Positions 17,704-27,217 of a stretch of 39,939 nt of DNA are shown piece by piece. Below the pieces are notes generated by a model. That model had not been told where the DNA came from. It saw only the letters and a program-made list of their open reading frames with translations, and did not search any database. Source of the stretch: DATJBC01 sp035515515. Lineage in GTDB: Bacteria; Actinomycetota; Acidimicrobiia; Acidimicrobiales; UBA8190. Position 1 is the first letter of the stretch; every line of letters starts with the position of its first letter. A program made the translations under genes and the position numbers. The stretch spans positions 1 to 39,939 of the forward strand of contig DATJBC010000203.1 in assembly GCA_035515515.1 (NCBI GenBank), written 5' to 3'.

Positions 17704-19203
17704 ATGACCGCCACCATGGACCTCGTCCAGCCGATCCCCTCGGGCGCAGCCACCGACGCCCCCGACCCCCGGCGCTTCAAGGCGCTGGCCGTCATCGCCG
17801 TGGCCCAGCTCATGATCGTGCTCGACGCCACCGTCGTCACCATCGCCCTGCCCTCGGCCCAGCGGGCCCTGCACATCTCGCTGGCCAACCGCCAGTGGGT
17901 CATGACGGCCTACACCCTCGCCTTCGGCGGGCTGCTCCTCCTGGGCGGGCGCATCGCCGACTACCTGGGGCGCAAGCGGATGTTCGTCCTCAGCCTGCTG
18001 GGCTTCGCCGGGGCCTCGGCGCTCGGGGGCCTGGCCCAGAGCTCGGCCATGCTCTTCGGCGCCCGCGCCCTGCAGGGGGCCATGGCCGCCGTCATGGCGC
18101 CGGCCGCGCTGTCGCTCATCACGGTGACCTTCACCGAGCCCAGGGAGCGGGCGCGGGCCTTCGGCGTCTACGGCGCCATCGCCGGCGGGGGGGCCGCCAT
18201 CGGCCTCATCATGGGCGGCCTGCTCACCCAGTACGTGTCGTGGCGCTGGACGCTGCTCATCAACACCCCCATCGCCGTGATCGCCGCCGTGCTGGGCACG
18301 CGGCTGGTGGGCGAGAGCCGGACGACGGGGAGGACCCGCTACGACATCCCCGGCGCCCTCACGGCCACCGGCGGGCTGCTCGCCATCGTCTACGGGTTCA
18401 CACGAGCCGAGGCCGACGGCTGGGGGGCCACCCCGGTGCTCGCCCTCGTGCTGGCGGGCGTGGCGCTGTTGGCCGCGTTCGTGGCCATCGAGCTGCGCAG
18501 CACCCACCCGCTCCTGCCCATGCGCATCCTGGCCGACCGCAACCGGGGCGGCTCCTACGTGGCGTCGCTGCTGGTGGGCATCGCCATGTTCGCCACCTTC
18601 CTGTTCCTCACCTACTACTTCCAGGGGACGCTCGGCTACTCGGCCATCCGCACGGGCTTCGCCTTCCTGCCGTTCTCGGTGGGCATCATCACCGGAGCGA
18701 CGCTGTCGAGCCGCCTGCTGCCCCGGGTGGGGCCCCGGGCGTTGATGGTGGTGGGCTTCGGGCTGGCCGCCGCCGGCCTCGGCCTGTTCACGATGGTGCA
18801 CGCCGACAGCAGCTACCTGCTCCACATCATGCCGGCCGAGCTCATCGTGAGCGTCGGGATGGGCACGTCGTTCGTGCCGCTCAGCAGCACGGCCCTCATC
18901 GGCGTGAACCCCAGCGACGCCGGCGTGGCCAGCGCGCTGGTCAACACCACCCAGCAGACGGGCGGGGCGCTGGGGGTGTCGCTGCTCAACACGGTGGCCG
19001 CCTCGGCGGCCGCCCACTACCTGGTGGGCCGGGCCCCCACCCGGGCGGTGCAGGCCGCCGCCCTGGTGCACGGCTACACGACGGCCTTCACCATCAGCGC
19101 CAGCCTGCTCGCCCTGGCCGCCGTGCTGTCGTTCCTCCTGCTGCGGGCGACGCGCGCCGACGTGGCGCCCCAGCCGGTCATGGCCGAGGCGTTCGCCGAC
19201 TGA
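17704..19203 (+). CDS. MFS drug:H+ antiporter, DHA2 (EmrB/QacA) type
   Basis: A 499-residue transporter with about 14 hydrophobic spans. Motif D-like 'LDATVVTIALPSAQRALHIS' lies in the first span, and the loop 2-3 motif 'GGRIADYLGRKRMF' is the conserved MFS motif A. Start ATG at 17704 follows AGGGAG by six bases; the in-frame ATG at 17635 lies inside the promoter/operator region. It is expected to export lipophilic or cationic compounds by proton exchange. Regulation by the divergent TetR through the two operators is strongly suggested. It ends three bases before the convergent glycine-rich protein. Confidence 0.9.
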   Translation: MTATMDLVQPIPSGAATDAPDPRRFKALAVIAVAQLMIVLDATVVTIALPSAQRALHISLANRQWVMTAYTLAFGGLLLLGGRIADYLGRKRMFVLSLLGFAGASALGGLAQSSAMLFGARALQGAMAAVMAPAALSLITVTFTEPRERARAFGVYGAIAGGGAAIGLIMGGLLTQYVSWRWTLLINTPIAVIAAVLGTRLVGESRTTGRTRYDIPGALTATGGLLAIVYGFTRAEADGWGATPVLALVLAGVALLAAFVAIELRSTHPLLPMRILADRNRGGSYVASLLVGIAMFATFLFLTYYFQGTLGYSAIRTGFAFLPFSVGIITGATLSSRLLPRVGPRALMVVGFGLAAAGLGLFTMVHADSSYLLHIMPAELIVSVGMGTSFVPLSSTALIGVNPSDAGVASALVNTTQQTGGALGVSLLNTVAASAAAHYLVGRAPTRAVQAAALVHGYTTAFTISASLLALAAVLSFLLLRATRADVAPQPVMAEAFAD

Positions 19204-19206
19204 CGG

Positions 19207-19701
19207 CTACGGCGCGCCGATGCCCACGATCCTGGCGCTGAGGGCCTTGGCGCCCATCGACCCCTCATAGGTGGCCGACCCGAAGGCGAACACGCCGCCG
19301 TCGGCGCCCACGAGCCAGTAGCCGATGCCGGTGGGCGCCGCCGCCATGCCCACCACGGGCGCCGACAGCGTCTTGGCGCCCATCGACCCCTGGTAGGTGG
19401 CCGACCCGAAGGCGAACACCCCGCCGTCGGCGCCCACGAGCCAGTAGCCCTCGCCGGTGGGCGCCGCCGCCATGCCCACGATCCTGGCGCTGAGGGTCTT
19501 GGCGCCCATCGACCCCTCATAGGTGGCCGACCCGAAGGCGAACACCCCGCCGTCGGCGCCCACCAGCCAGTAGCCGGTCCCCTCGGCGTCCTCGGCGATG
19601 CCCACGACGGGCGCCGAGAGCGCCTCGCCGGCCGTCGACCCCCGGTAGGTGGCCGACCCGAAGGCGAACACGCCGCCGTCGGCGCCGACCTCGGCGTAGC
19701 C
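19207..19701 (-). repeat. Four tandem 126-bp coding repeats
   Basis: Nearly identical 126-bp units encode the 42-residue surface repeats; the last copy is cut short by the stop codon. Units 2-4 are very close at DNA level, while unit 1 differs more ('TAGEALSAPVVGIAEDAEGT'), which suggests recent expansion by unequal recombination. Confidence 0.85.
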
Positions 19702-20619
19702 CGCCGGTGTGTGCGCCGGCGCGGGCGGACAGGCGACGAAGGTGGCCACCACCGAGCCGTCCCCACCCGAGGCGGCCGTGGCGTCGAGGGTGGCGTCGGC
19801 CGGTGCCAGGTTGGAGCCACCCCCTCCGCCGCCGCCGTGGTAGGCCCCGTCGTCGGCGCCCCCGCCGCCGCCGAAGTACCCGCCGCCCCCGCCGCCCCCG
19901 GCGCCCACGTAGGACACGCCGGCGCCGCCGACCATGCCCGACCCGGCGCCCGGCGCGGTCCCCACGCCCGACCCCGCCGCGCCGGGGCCCGAGGTGGTGG
20001 CGCCCTTGCCGCCGCTCGTGCTGTCGCCGGGGCCGGTCGTGCCGTCCCCGCCGGTGGCGCCCCCCGCGCCCCCCGCCACGTCCAGGTTCCCGCCGAGCCC
20101 CGAGTCGCCCTTGCCGCTCCCCCCGCCCCCGGCGGCGATGATGCTCGGGGTCGCCGCGCCGCCGATGGTCACCATGGAGGCGCCCCCGCCGCCGCCCGCG
20201 TTGTTGCTGGTGTCGCCGGTGCCGCCCGCGCCGCCCGAGGCCGTCCCGCCGCTCACCCCCGCGGCCGTGGTCCCCCCGGCGCCGCCCACGGCGACGGTGT
20301 AGGCCTCCCCGGCGGTCACGGTGACCGTGGCCCGCACCTCACCGCCGCGCCCGCCCTGGGCACCGCCGCCCTGTCCGCCGACGGCGTCGAAGGTGACGCT
20401 GCACACCCCGTCGGGGACGGTGGCGGGGACGCTCGCCGCCGGGTTGCTGTAGGTGACGGGCGCGGGGACGGCCGAGGGCCGTGGCGCGGCGGTCGCCGGG
20501 GGCATCCCGCACACGGTGGCGGCGATGCCCAGCGCGGCCGCCGGGAGCGCCAGCGAGGCGAGACGGCGCCACGCCGTCCCCACGGCGCGGCGCGACGGGA
20601 CCGGATTGGAATTGCCCAC
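19207..20619 (-). CDS. Secreted glycine-rich protein with C-terminal 42-residue repeats
   Basis: 470 residues from a GTG with AGGAGG 8 bases upstream. Residues 1-47 are a Sec signal peptide ('RRLASLALPAAALGIAATVCG ... ATAA'). A domain of ~260 residues is dominated by Gly, Ala, Ser and Thr ('GGAGG', 'GGGGSG'), of the kind found in glycine-rich surface proteins. The last ~164 residues are four tandem copies of a 42-residue unit 'GYWLVGADGGVFAFGSATYxGS...ALSAPVVGIA', a repeat attached to many secreted actinobacterial proteins; beta-propeller-like folding is plausible. No catalytic domain is seen. Possibly a cell-surface or matrix component. Confidence 0.8.
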   Translation of the reverse strand: MGNSNPVPSRRAVGTAWRRLASLALPAAALGIAATVCGMPPATAAPRPSAVPAPVTYSNPAASVPATVPDGVCSVTFDAVGGQGGGAQGGRGGEVRATVTVTAGEAYTVAVGGAGGTTAAGVSGGTASGGAGGTGDTSNNAGGGGGASMVTIGGAATPSIIAAGGGGSGKGDSGLGGNLDVAGGAGGATGGDGTTGPGDSTSGGKGATTSGPGAAGSGVGTAPGAGSGMVGGAGVSYVGAGGGGGGGYFGGGGGADDGAYHGGGGGGGSNLAPADATLDATAASGGDGSVVATFVACPPAPAHTPAGYAEVGADGGVFAFGSATYRGSTAGEALSAPVVGIAEDAEGTGYWLVGADGGVFAFGSATYEGSMGAKTLSARIVGMAAAPTGEGYWLVGADGGVFAFGSATYQGSMGAKTLSAPVVGMAAAPTGIGYWLVGADGGVFAFGSATYEGSMGAKALSARIVGIGAP

Positions 20620-20705
20620 GACGAGGACCTCCTGGAGGTGGTGTCCGGCCCACCGTAGGGCGGCGCCCGCCGTCGCCGGTGGACCCGCGCGTCGGGCCGC
20701 GCCGG

Positions 20706-21887
20706 TCAGGGAAGAGGCTCCTCGGGCACGTCGAAGTACTCCTGGTAGGCGCGCATCCGCTCGCGCAGCGCGCCCTCCACGAGGCCGGTGTCGGCGAAGC
20801 GATAGCGGTGGCCGCCGTGCTTCTCCTGGGGGTTCTCGGCCAGGTAGCGCCGCATGCGCGCCTCCACGTCGGCGCTGAGCGCGAGCCCCAGGCGCTCGTA
20901 GATGGTGCCCACCACGGCCATGGGGTCGGCCAGGAAGTCGCCGAAGAAGACGTCCACCGCCCGCCCGGGCCCGATGGTCCCGTCGCGACGGGCCGCCACC
21001 GCCCGGTCGAGGCCCTCGGCGATGTCGTCGACCCACCCGGCGGCCACCGCCTCGAGTGACACGTCGTCACTGGCCAGGCGGCGCAGGAGGTCGGTGAGCG
21101 AGGCCAGCGAGCACAGGACCCGCACGGGGTCGCGGTGGGTGTGGACCACCAGCGCGTCGGGGTACTCACCCATGAGGGCGGCTGGGGCCCACAGGTGCGC
21201 GGGGGACTTGATCACCCAGCGCTCGGCGGAGGTGGCCGACTGCAGGTACTGGAGGAACAGCCGGTGGTAGCGGTAGGCGGGCGCCATGTCGGCCTCGTGC
21301 AGCAGCCATCGCTGGTAGCGCGGTACCCGGTACTGGGTGACGAAGATCATGCTGCGGAAGTCGCCGGCGGTGATGCGCACGCACTCCTGTCCCAGGCGCG
21401 CCCCCATGTCGTGCATGCCCAGGAAGCCGGGGATGAGGAGTTCGGTGCCCGCCAGCGTGGCGTCCACCTCCTCGATCCTGGGGTCGGTGTCGTAGGTGGC
21501 GGCCTGGGGCGGGGGCCAGGGTCTGTCCACCTCCCAGGTGCGCGGGACGCGGTTGGCGGGGTCCTGGGCGAGCACCCCGAACAAGATGGTGGTGCCGGTG
21601 CGGGGAAGGCCGAGGATGACGACGGGCGGGCGCACGTCGCGTGCCGTGACCTCGGGGTGGCGCCGCACCCAGTCGACGACCCGCAGGCGGTTGGCGAGGT
21701 ACCCCTCGATCTCGCCCGCGGCGATGGCCACGCCCAGCGCCGTCAGACCGGCACCGTCGGCGAGCTCGCCCGCCAGGCGCTCGGCCCCGTCGCGCCACGA
21801 CGCCTCGCCGAAGTCGTCCAGGCCGGTGTCCCGGGCCGCCCGCTCCGCCAGCACGTCGACGTCGAGCTCGGGGGCGCCCTCGGTCAC
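20706..21887 (-). CDS. PAPS-dependent sulfotransferase family protein
   Basis: A 393-residue, probably cytoplasmic protein from a GTG start. The 5'-phosphosulfate loop is 'LGLPRTGTT' (92-100). The 3'-phosphate motif is 'VVHTHRDPVRVLCSLASL', preceded by 'KSPAHLWAPAALMGEYP'. This pattern matches the Sulfotransfer_3 group common in actinobacteria, often linked to lipid or sterol metabolism. It follows the amidohydrolase by 54 bp on the same strand and shares a neighbourhood with an arylsulfatase, so both placing and removing sulfate are encoded together. Confidence 0.85.
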   Translation of the reverse strand: MTEGAPELDVDVLAERAARDTGLDDFGEASWRDGAERLAGELADGAGLTALGVAIAAGEIEGYLANRLRVVDWVRRHPEVTARDVRPPVVILGLPRTGTTILFGVLAQDPANRVPRTWEVDRPWPPPQAATYDTDPRIEEVDATLAGTELLIPGFLGMHDMGARLGQECVRITAGDFRSMIFVTQYRVPRYQRWLLHEADMAPAYRYHRLFLQYLQSATSAERWVIKSPAHLWAPAALMGEYPDALVVHTHRDPVRVLCSLASLTDLLRRLASDDVSLEAVAAGWVDDIAEGLDRAVAARRDGTIGPGRAVDVFFGDFLADPMAVVGTIYERLGLALSADVEARMRRYLAENPQEKHGGHRYRFADTGLVEGALRERMRAYQEYFDVPEEPLP

Positions 21888-21941
21888 GGCCTCAGGATGG
21901 CACGCCGGGCCCGCCAGCCGCGGGGGCGGGCCGCAAGCGGC

Positions 21942-23075
21942 TCAGCCCAACAGCGTGGCCACGTTGGCGTGGAACAGCCCGCCGTCCCCGCCTGGCACGC
22001 AGCCGGCCCGCTCGTAGTCCTGTAGGGGCGTGGCCGTGCCCTCGGAGTGCGGGAAGTCGCTGCAGCACATGTAGAGGTCGTCGGACTTGGCCGCCAGGCG
22101 CGACGGCTGCTCGTAGGAGAACGACGACACCCGCACCTGGCGCCGGAAGTAGTCGCTCGGCCGCAGCTCCAGCTCGGCGAGAGGCCGGCCGTTCAGCGTG
22201 CTCGTGAAGTCCCACCCCCCGTCCAGCATCATGAGGTACTGCGGCACCCAGACCGACGACAGCTCGACGATGCCGACGTGCAGGTCGGGGTGACGGGCCA
22301 GCACGCCGTTGACGATGAGGTCGGTGACGGCGATGGCCGCGGGGACCCACAGGAACACCGACTCGAGCACGGGGACGAAGCTGTCGTCGGGGTCGGTGAA
22401 GAAGGCCTCGTCGAGGACGCGGGGCTGGTCGGCCACGTGGAAGACCGGGGTGACGCCGTGCTCGACGAAGGCGGCCCACATCGGCTCGTGGTCGGTGTGT
22501 GACAGCGGCTTCCCGTCGACGGCGGCCGGCGCGATCATCGCCAGCCGCACGCCGTGGGCGGCGAGCTCGGCCAGCTGCGCCACCAGCCACGCCGGGTCGC
22601 GCAGGGTGAGGTGGGCCACGGGGTGCAGGCGCCCCCGGCCGTCGGCCACCACGCTGGCGCACCAGCGGTTCCACGCCCCCATGTTCGCCTTCAGCGCGTC
22701 CAGCGACACCGACAGCCGGCGCTCCCACAGCAGGCCGAAGTTGGGGAACACCACCGCCTCGTCGAGCCCCATGACAGCGAGATGGGCGGCGCGCGCCGCG
22801 GGGTCCCAGTAGTGGGCCGGGAGCGCCTCGTCGTAGCGGTAGGAGGGGGGCAGGTGCTCACGCAGCCGCTGGCGCTGCTGGCCGAGCCCCACGGTGTCGC
22901 GCGGCACCTGCACGTCGGCCACGTCGAGCCGCCGGTCCCGCCACGTCAGCCAGGGATAGCCGAGCTCGTCGTCCACGATCGAGAGCGCCTCGTCGCGGAG
23001 GCCGGGATCGGCGTGCTCCGCCCACAGCGTCCGGCTCTCGTAGAGGTGCTGGTCGGAGTCGATCACGGTCGTCAT
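21942..23075 (-). CDS. Amidohydrolase-2 family protein (third in window)
   Basis: 377 residues. The ATG at 23075 has GGAGGAGG a few bases upstream, so the longer frame to 23144 is rejected. Metal-site candidates: 'IDSDQHLYE' (Asp8, His10), 'VFHVADQP', and the late 'CCSDFPHSEG'. It is shorter than the two amidohydrolases at 5516-8061 and has no Gly-rich loop after the mid-barrel His. It lies between arylsulfatase and sulfotransferase genes in one orientation, probably an operon. Confidence 0.84.
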   Translation of the reverse strand: MTTVIDSDQHLYESRTLWAEHADPGLRDEALSIVDDELGYPWLTWRDRRLDVADVQVPRDTVGLGQQRQRLREHLPPSYRYDEALPAHYWDPAARAAHLAVMGLDEAVVFPNFGLLWERRLSVSLDALKANMGAWNRWCASVVADGRGRLHPVAHLTLRDPAWLVAQLAELAAHGVRLAMIAPAAVDGKPLSHTDHEPMWAAFVEHGVTPVFHVADQPRVLDEAFFTDPDDSFVPVLESVFLWVPAAIAVTDLIVNGVLARHPDLHVGIVELSSVWVPQYLMMLDGGWDFTSTLNGRPLAELELRPSDYFRRQVRVSSFSYEQPSRLAAKSDDLYMCCSDFPHSEGTATPLQDYERAGCVPGGDGGLFHANVATLLG

Positions 23076-23151
23076 GGCGGGCCTCCTCCGCGCCAGTATG
23101 GCCCATCGGCCTGCGGGCGGCACCGGCCCCGCAGGCGGGGGCACCGGCGGC

Positions 23152-25458
23152 TCACTGCTGCGACAGGATGGCGGCGATCTCGAGCACGGGGTTGAGCACG
23201 GGCGGCCCCAGGGTGGTGATCTCGGCCCGCTCGATGGTGCCGTTGAACTCGAAGGGCGCCGCGTAGTCGTCGCCCACCGAGGGGCCCCATTCGTAGCCGC
23301 ACGTCACCCCGATGCCCACCTCGTTGAACACCGCCGGGGTGAAGCGCTCGATGTCCCCTTCGGCCACCACGGCGTCGTCGTGGAGGAGCGCGCCGCGGCC
23401 GCCGCCGCGCTTGTCGGCCTCGAAGGTGAACGCCACGGTGTGGCGGCCGGGGCCCAGCACCGCCGTGCTCGCCACGGTGGCGATGGTGCGGCCGTAGAGG
23501 TTGTGGACGTAGCGGAGCCGGCCCTCCACGAGGTGCAGCGACCACCCGCCCAGGGCACAGCCCTGGGCGAGGAGCACGCCGTGAGGCGGCGCACCGTCGC
23601 CGTTGCGCAGGGTCACCCTGATCCGGTGTGAGCGGTTGCACAGCCGGGAGGCCGCGGTCTCGGGGACGGGTGCGCCGCCTTGGAAGTACCGGAACGTGTC
23701 GCGCGGGGCCCGGTGGTCGGGCCGGGGATGGGCGATGGCCTCGAGCACCCTGTTGTCGAGGGGGAGCACGTCGTTGCGCCGAGCCTCCTCCCACCACAGC
23801 TCCACCATGGCGGCCAGGCGCTCGGGGTGGGCGGCGGCGAGGTCGTGCACCTCGGAGAGGTCCTCGGCCACGTGGTAGAGCTCCCACACGTCGTCGTCGA
23901 AGGGCGCGTTCACCGACAGGCCGTCGTCGTAGAGCGGGCCCACGGGGTGGAACGCCACGGCCTTCCAGCCCTCGTGGTAGATGGCCCGGGACCCGAGCAT
24001 CTCGAAGTGCTGCGTGGTGTGGCGCTCGGGCGCCTCGGCGCCCTCGTCGCCGAGCAGGTAGGCGAAGCTCGTGCCGTCGATGCGCGACTGGGGGACGCCG
24101 CCGATCACGGGGGGCGCCTCGATGCCGGCCAGCTCCAGCACGGTGGGCATGACGTCGATGGCGTGGGTGAACTGGCGGCGCACGCCCCCGGGCGTGGTGC
24201 CCCGGGCCCGAGCCGGGAGCCGCACGATGCAGGGGTCGGCGATCCCGCCCTCGTGGACCTCGCGCTTCCAGCGCCGCAGCGGGGTGTTGCCCGCCATGGT
24301 CCAGCCCCACGGGTAGTTGTTGTGGCTGCGGGGGCCGCCGATCTCGTCGAGGCGCCGGAACATCTCCCCGATGCCGGCGCCGTCGAAATTCGACAGGCGG
24401 CCCTCGTTGATCGTGCCCTCCTTGCCGCCCTCGGAGCTGGCCCCGTTGTCGGAGACGGCGATCACCACGGTGTTCTCCGCGTCCCCCACGTCGTCGACGA
24501 AGGCCAGCAGCCGCCCGATCTCCTGGTCGGTGTAGGACAGGTAGGCGGCGAAGCACTCCATGAACCGCTCCCCCAGCGCCCTCTCACGCTCGCTCAGGCT
24601 GTCCCACGCCGGGACCCATGACGGACGCGGCGACAGCGCCGTCCCGGGCGCGATGACGCCCAGCTCGAGCTGGCGCCGGTGGGTGGCTTGGCGCCAGCGG
24701 TCCCACCCCTGGGCGAAGCGGCCCCGGTAGCGCTCGATCCACTCGGCGGGGGCGTGGTGCGGGGAGTGGCAGGCGCCCGTGCAGAAGTACAAGAAGAACG
24801 GCTTGCCGCCGTCCACGGCCCGCAGGTCGCCGATGAAGTCGATGGCGCGATCGGCCAGATCCGCGCTCAGGTGATATCCCTCGTCGGCCGACCGGGGCGG
24901 CCGCACGGCGTGGTTGTCGTGGTACAGCGCCGGCATGAACTGGTGCGTCTCACCGCCGTGGAACCCGTACCAGCGGTCGAACCCCCGCCCGAGGGGCCAG
25001 GTGGCGCGCGACGCCGCCATGTTCGTCTCGTCGTCCGGCGACAGGTGCCACTTCCCCACGGCGTAGGTGGCGTACCCGTGCGCCTGGAGGATCTCCGACA
25101 GGTACCCGTTCTCGCGCGGCGGCTTGCCCCAGTAGCCGGGGAAGCCGATGGCCAGGTCGGCCACGCGGCCCATCCCGCTGCGGTGGTGGTTGCGGCCCGT
25201 GAGCAGACAGGCGCGCGTCGGCGAGCACAGGGCGGTGGTGTGGAAGTTGGTGAGTCGCACCCCGTCGTCGGCCAGGCCGTCGAGGACCGGCGTGTCGATG
25301 TCCGAGCCGTAGCACCCGAGCTGGGCGAAGCCCACGTCGTCGAGCACGATCAGCACGACGTTGGGCGCGCCCGGGGGCGGCGTCGGCTCGGGCGGCCACC
25401 ACGGCTCGGAGTCCCGCCAGTCCCGCCCGATCCGGCCTTCGAACGTGCGCTCGGTCAT
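23152..25458 (-). CDS. Type I arylsulfatase (Cys-type, formylglycine-dependent)
   Basis: 768 residues from the ATG at 25458; a TTG at 25467 is a weaker alternative. The sulfatase signature 'LCSPTRACLLTGR' contains Cys78, which a formylglycine-generating enzyme would convert to the catalytic aldehyde. Calcium ligands come from 'IVLDDVGF' (Asp40-41) and 'SDNGASSEGG'; 'GKWHLSP' is also conserved. An extra ~200-residue beta-rich C-terminal domain is present, as in actinobacterial long arylsulfatases. No signal peptide is visible, so it may act in the cytoplasm. No maturation enzyme is encoded nearby. Confidence 0.9.
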   Translation of the reverse strand: MTERTFEGRIGRDWRDSEPWWPPEPTPPPGAPNVVLIVLDDVGFAQLGCYGSDIDTPVLDGLADDGVRLTNFHTTALCSPTRACLLTGRNHHRSGMGRVADLAIGFPGYWGKPPRENGYLSEILQAHGYATYAVGKWHLSPDDETNMAASRATWPLGRGFDRWYGFHGGETHQFMPALYHDNHAVRPPRSADEGYHLSADLADRAIDFIGDLRAVDGGKPFFLYFCTGACHSPHHAPAEWIERYRGRFAQGWDRWRQATHRRQLELGVIAPGTALSPRPSWVPAWDSLSERERALGERFMECFAAYLSYTDQEIGRLLAFVDDVGDAENTVVIAVSDNGASSEGGKEGTINEGRLSNFDGAGIGEMFRRLDEIGGPRSHNNYPWGWTMAGNTPLRRWKREVHEGGIADPCIVRLPARARGTTPGGVRRQFTHAIDVMPTVLELAGIEAPPVIGGVPQSRIDGTSFAYLLGDEGAEAPERHTTQHFEMLGSRAIYHEGWKAVAFHPVGPLYDDGLSVNAPFDDDVWELYHVAEDLSEVHDLAAAHPERLAAMVELWWEEARRNDVLPLDNRVLEAIAHPRPDHRAPRDTFRYFQGGAPVPETAASRLCNRSHRIRVTLRNGDGAPPHGVLLAQGCALGGWSLHLVEGRLRYVHNLYGRTIATVASTAVLGPGRHTVAFTFEADKRGGGRGALLHDDAVVAEGDIERFTPAVFNEVGIGVTCGYEWGPSVGDDYAAPFEFNGTIERAEITTLGPPVLNPVLEIAAILSQQ

Positions 25459-25602
25459 TCCCGGCAACCCCCCAGTCCGGGCGCGGGTCGGCCGCGCCCT
25501 CGGTCCGCGCCTCGTGCGGGGAGAACTTATCGAGCGCGGCCCGTCACGGCCCGAGCACCTCCGGCGCGGCGGCCGCCCGGGGCGACACCCGCCGCGGCGA
25601 CG

Positions 25603-26169
25603 TCAGGCCCGGTGCGGGGCTCCCCCCGACGGCGCCGACGACGCCCCGGCGAGGTCGGCGGGCGTGTAGAAGTCGATGGGTGGCGGGGTCCGGTCCACCT
25701 CGGGCGCGGCAGCGGCCAGCTTGGCCAGGGCCCCGCGGCGCTCCTCGTCACCGAGCACCTTGGTGGTGCAGCACCACTCCACCATCGTCCCGCCGGGGTC
25801 GTTGGCGTAGATGGACACGCACCAACCATGGTCCACGCGGACCACGTCGTGGCCGAGGGCCAGCCACCGGTCGCGCTTGGCGTCGAGCTCCTCCAGGCTC
25901 GACGCCGCGAAGGCGATGTGGTTGACGAACGACGGCAGCCCCAGCCCGGTGGAGATGGCGGGGTCGAAGTCGGGGAGCTCGGCGTCGTGCAGGTCCCAGA
26001 TGGCGAGCATCTCGCCGTTCCCGGTGTCGTAGAAGAGGTGCCGGGCCCAGCCGTCCTCCATGTAGGGGATCACGTCCACGTTGACGAGCTCGAAGCCCAT
26101 CGCCTCGCTGTAGAAGCGGTGCGTCGCCTCGAGGTCCCTGGCGGCGATGGCCACGTGATGGAACGCCAC
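25603..26169 (-). CDS. VOC (glyoxalase/dioxygenase fold) protein
   Basis: 188 residues from a GTG preceded by AAAGGGGGG. The fold pattern begins 'FHHVAIAARDLEATHRFYSEAMGFELV' and repeats as 'VNHIAFAASSLEELDAKRDRW', ending 'DPGGTMVEWCC'. This gives a two-module VOC domain with likely His/Glu metal ligands. The last ~45 residues are a low-complexity tail. It could be an isomerase, epimerase or ring-cleaving dioxygenase; nothing selects among these. Confidence 0.78.
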   Translation of the reverse strand: MAFHHVAIAARDLEATHRFYSEAMGFELVNVDVIPYMEDGWARHLFYDTGNGEMLAIWDLHDAELPDFDPAISTGLGLPSFVNHIAFAASSLEELDAKRDRWLALGHDVVRVDHGWCVSIYANDPGGTMVEWCCTTKVLGDEERRGALAKLAAAAPEVDRTPPPIDFYTPADLAGASSAPSGGAPHRA

Positions 26170-26277
26170 GGGCCCCCCTTTCGTGTCGTCGTCGCGCTGT
26201 CCGCCCCCCATTGGACCACAGGCGCCCGCGGGCCGCACGGCCCGCTCGAGCCCCGGGGGCCACGGCCGGTGCGGCGC

Positions 26278-27030
26278 TCAGGCCCCCTTGAACAGGCCGA
26301 AGGCCGCGCCCTGGGGGTCGACGACCACGCTGAAGCGGCCGGCCCCGGGGATGTCGGTGGGCTCGACGACCACCGTCGCCCCCAGCTCGGCCGCCTTCTT
26401 GGTGTCGGCGTCGACGTCGACGGCGCCGAAGTAGACGAGCCAGTGGTCGGGCATCTCGGCGGGCATCCCCTCGGGGCGCGGCATGACGCCGGCCACGGTG
26501 CGCCCCTTCACCTGGGCCTCGGCGTACTCCTCGCTGCCTCCCCACCCCCACTCGAAGACCGCCGAGTAGAAGGCCTTGGACCTGGCCAGGTCCGAGGTGG
26601 ACAGCTCGCCCCACACGTAGGAGCCCGGCTCGTTGACCCGCTGGGCCCCGATGTGGTCCTGGGGCTGCCAGGCGGCGATGAAGGCGCCCGTCGTGTCCTG
26701 GACGATGGCCATGCGCCCCGCGGTCATGACGTCCATGGGCGCCACCACTACGGTCCCGCCGGCCGCCTCGGCCCGCTTGGCCACGTCGTCGACGTCGTCC
26801 ACGTTGACGTAGGTGGTCCACCGGGGCGGCCCGGGGTCCTGGGCGGTGCTCAGCGCGGCCACCTGCAGCCCGTCCTTCGACACGATGGTGTAGTGCCCGG
26901 CCTCCTCCCCCATGTCCTGGGCGTCCCAGCCGAAGAGCGCGCCGTAGAACCGGACGCCTCCGGCCAGGTCGGTGGTGCCGATGTCCACCCAGGAGGGGAC
27001 CCCGTGCTCGTAGCTCGTCATCTCGGCCAT
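26278..27030 (-). CDS. Two-domain VOC family protein
   Basis: 250 residues; ATG at 27030 with GAGGAGG five bases upstream. Two similar VOC domains: residues ~10-125 ('PSWVDIGTTDLAGGVRFYGALFGWD') and ~135-250 ('YVWGELSTSDLARSKAFYSAVFEWGW'). This arrangement matches the actinobacterial '27 kDa antigen/hydroxylase-like' glyoxalase-fold proteins. The metal ligands are poorly conserved, so a binding or resistance role is possible. No clear partner nearby. Confidence 0.8.
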   Translation of the reverse strand: MAEMTSYEHGVPSWVDIGTTDLAGGVRFYGALFGWDAQDMGEEAGHYTIVSKDGLQVAALSTAQDPGPPRWTTYVNVDDVDDVAKRAEAAGGTVVVAPMDVMTAGRMAIVQDTTGAFIAAWQPQDHIGAQRVNEPGSYVWGELSTSDLARSKAFYSAVFEWGWGGSEEYAEAQVKGRTVAGVMPRPEGMPAEMPDHWLVYFGAVDVDADTKKAAELGATVVVEPTDIPGAGRFSVVVDPQGAAFGLFKGA

Positions 27031-27217
27031 GGCGACCTCCTCGGGCGACTGGGCCCACTCTCCCCCGTCGACCACGGCGGCGCAAGAGTCGGCGCGCGCC
27101 GCCGGCACCCTCGTGACGGGAGGTGCCCAACGGATCCACAAGCCGGCGCGCCGGCTCGAGCGCGCCGCCTCGGCGCTCCCCCCAGGTGCACCGGCGCCGC
27201 CCCGGCCGTGCCCGGGG

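Noticed and set aside
19207..19701. 126-bp repeats considered as a mobile or CRISPR-like array
   Set aside because: They are contiguous coding repeats of a known surface-repeat type.
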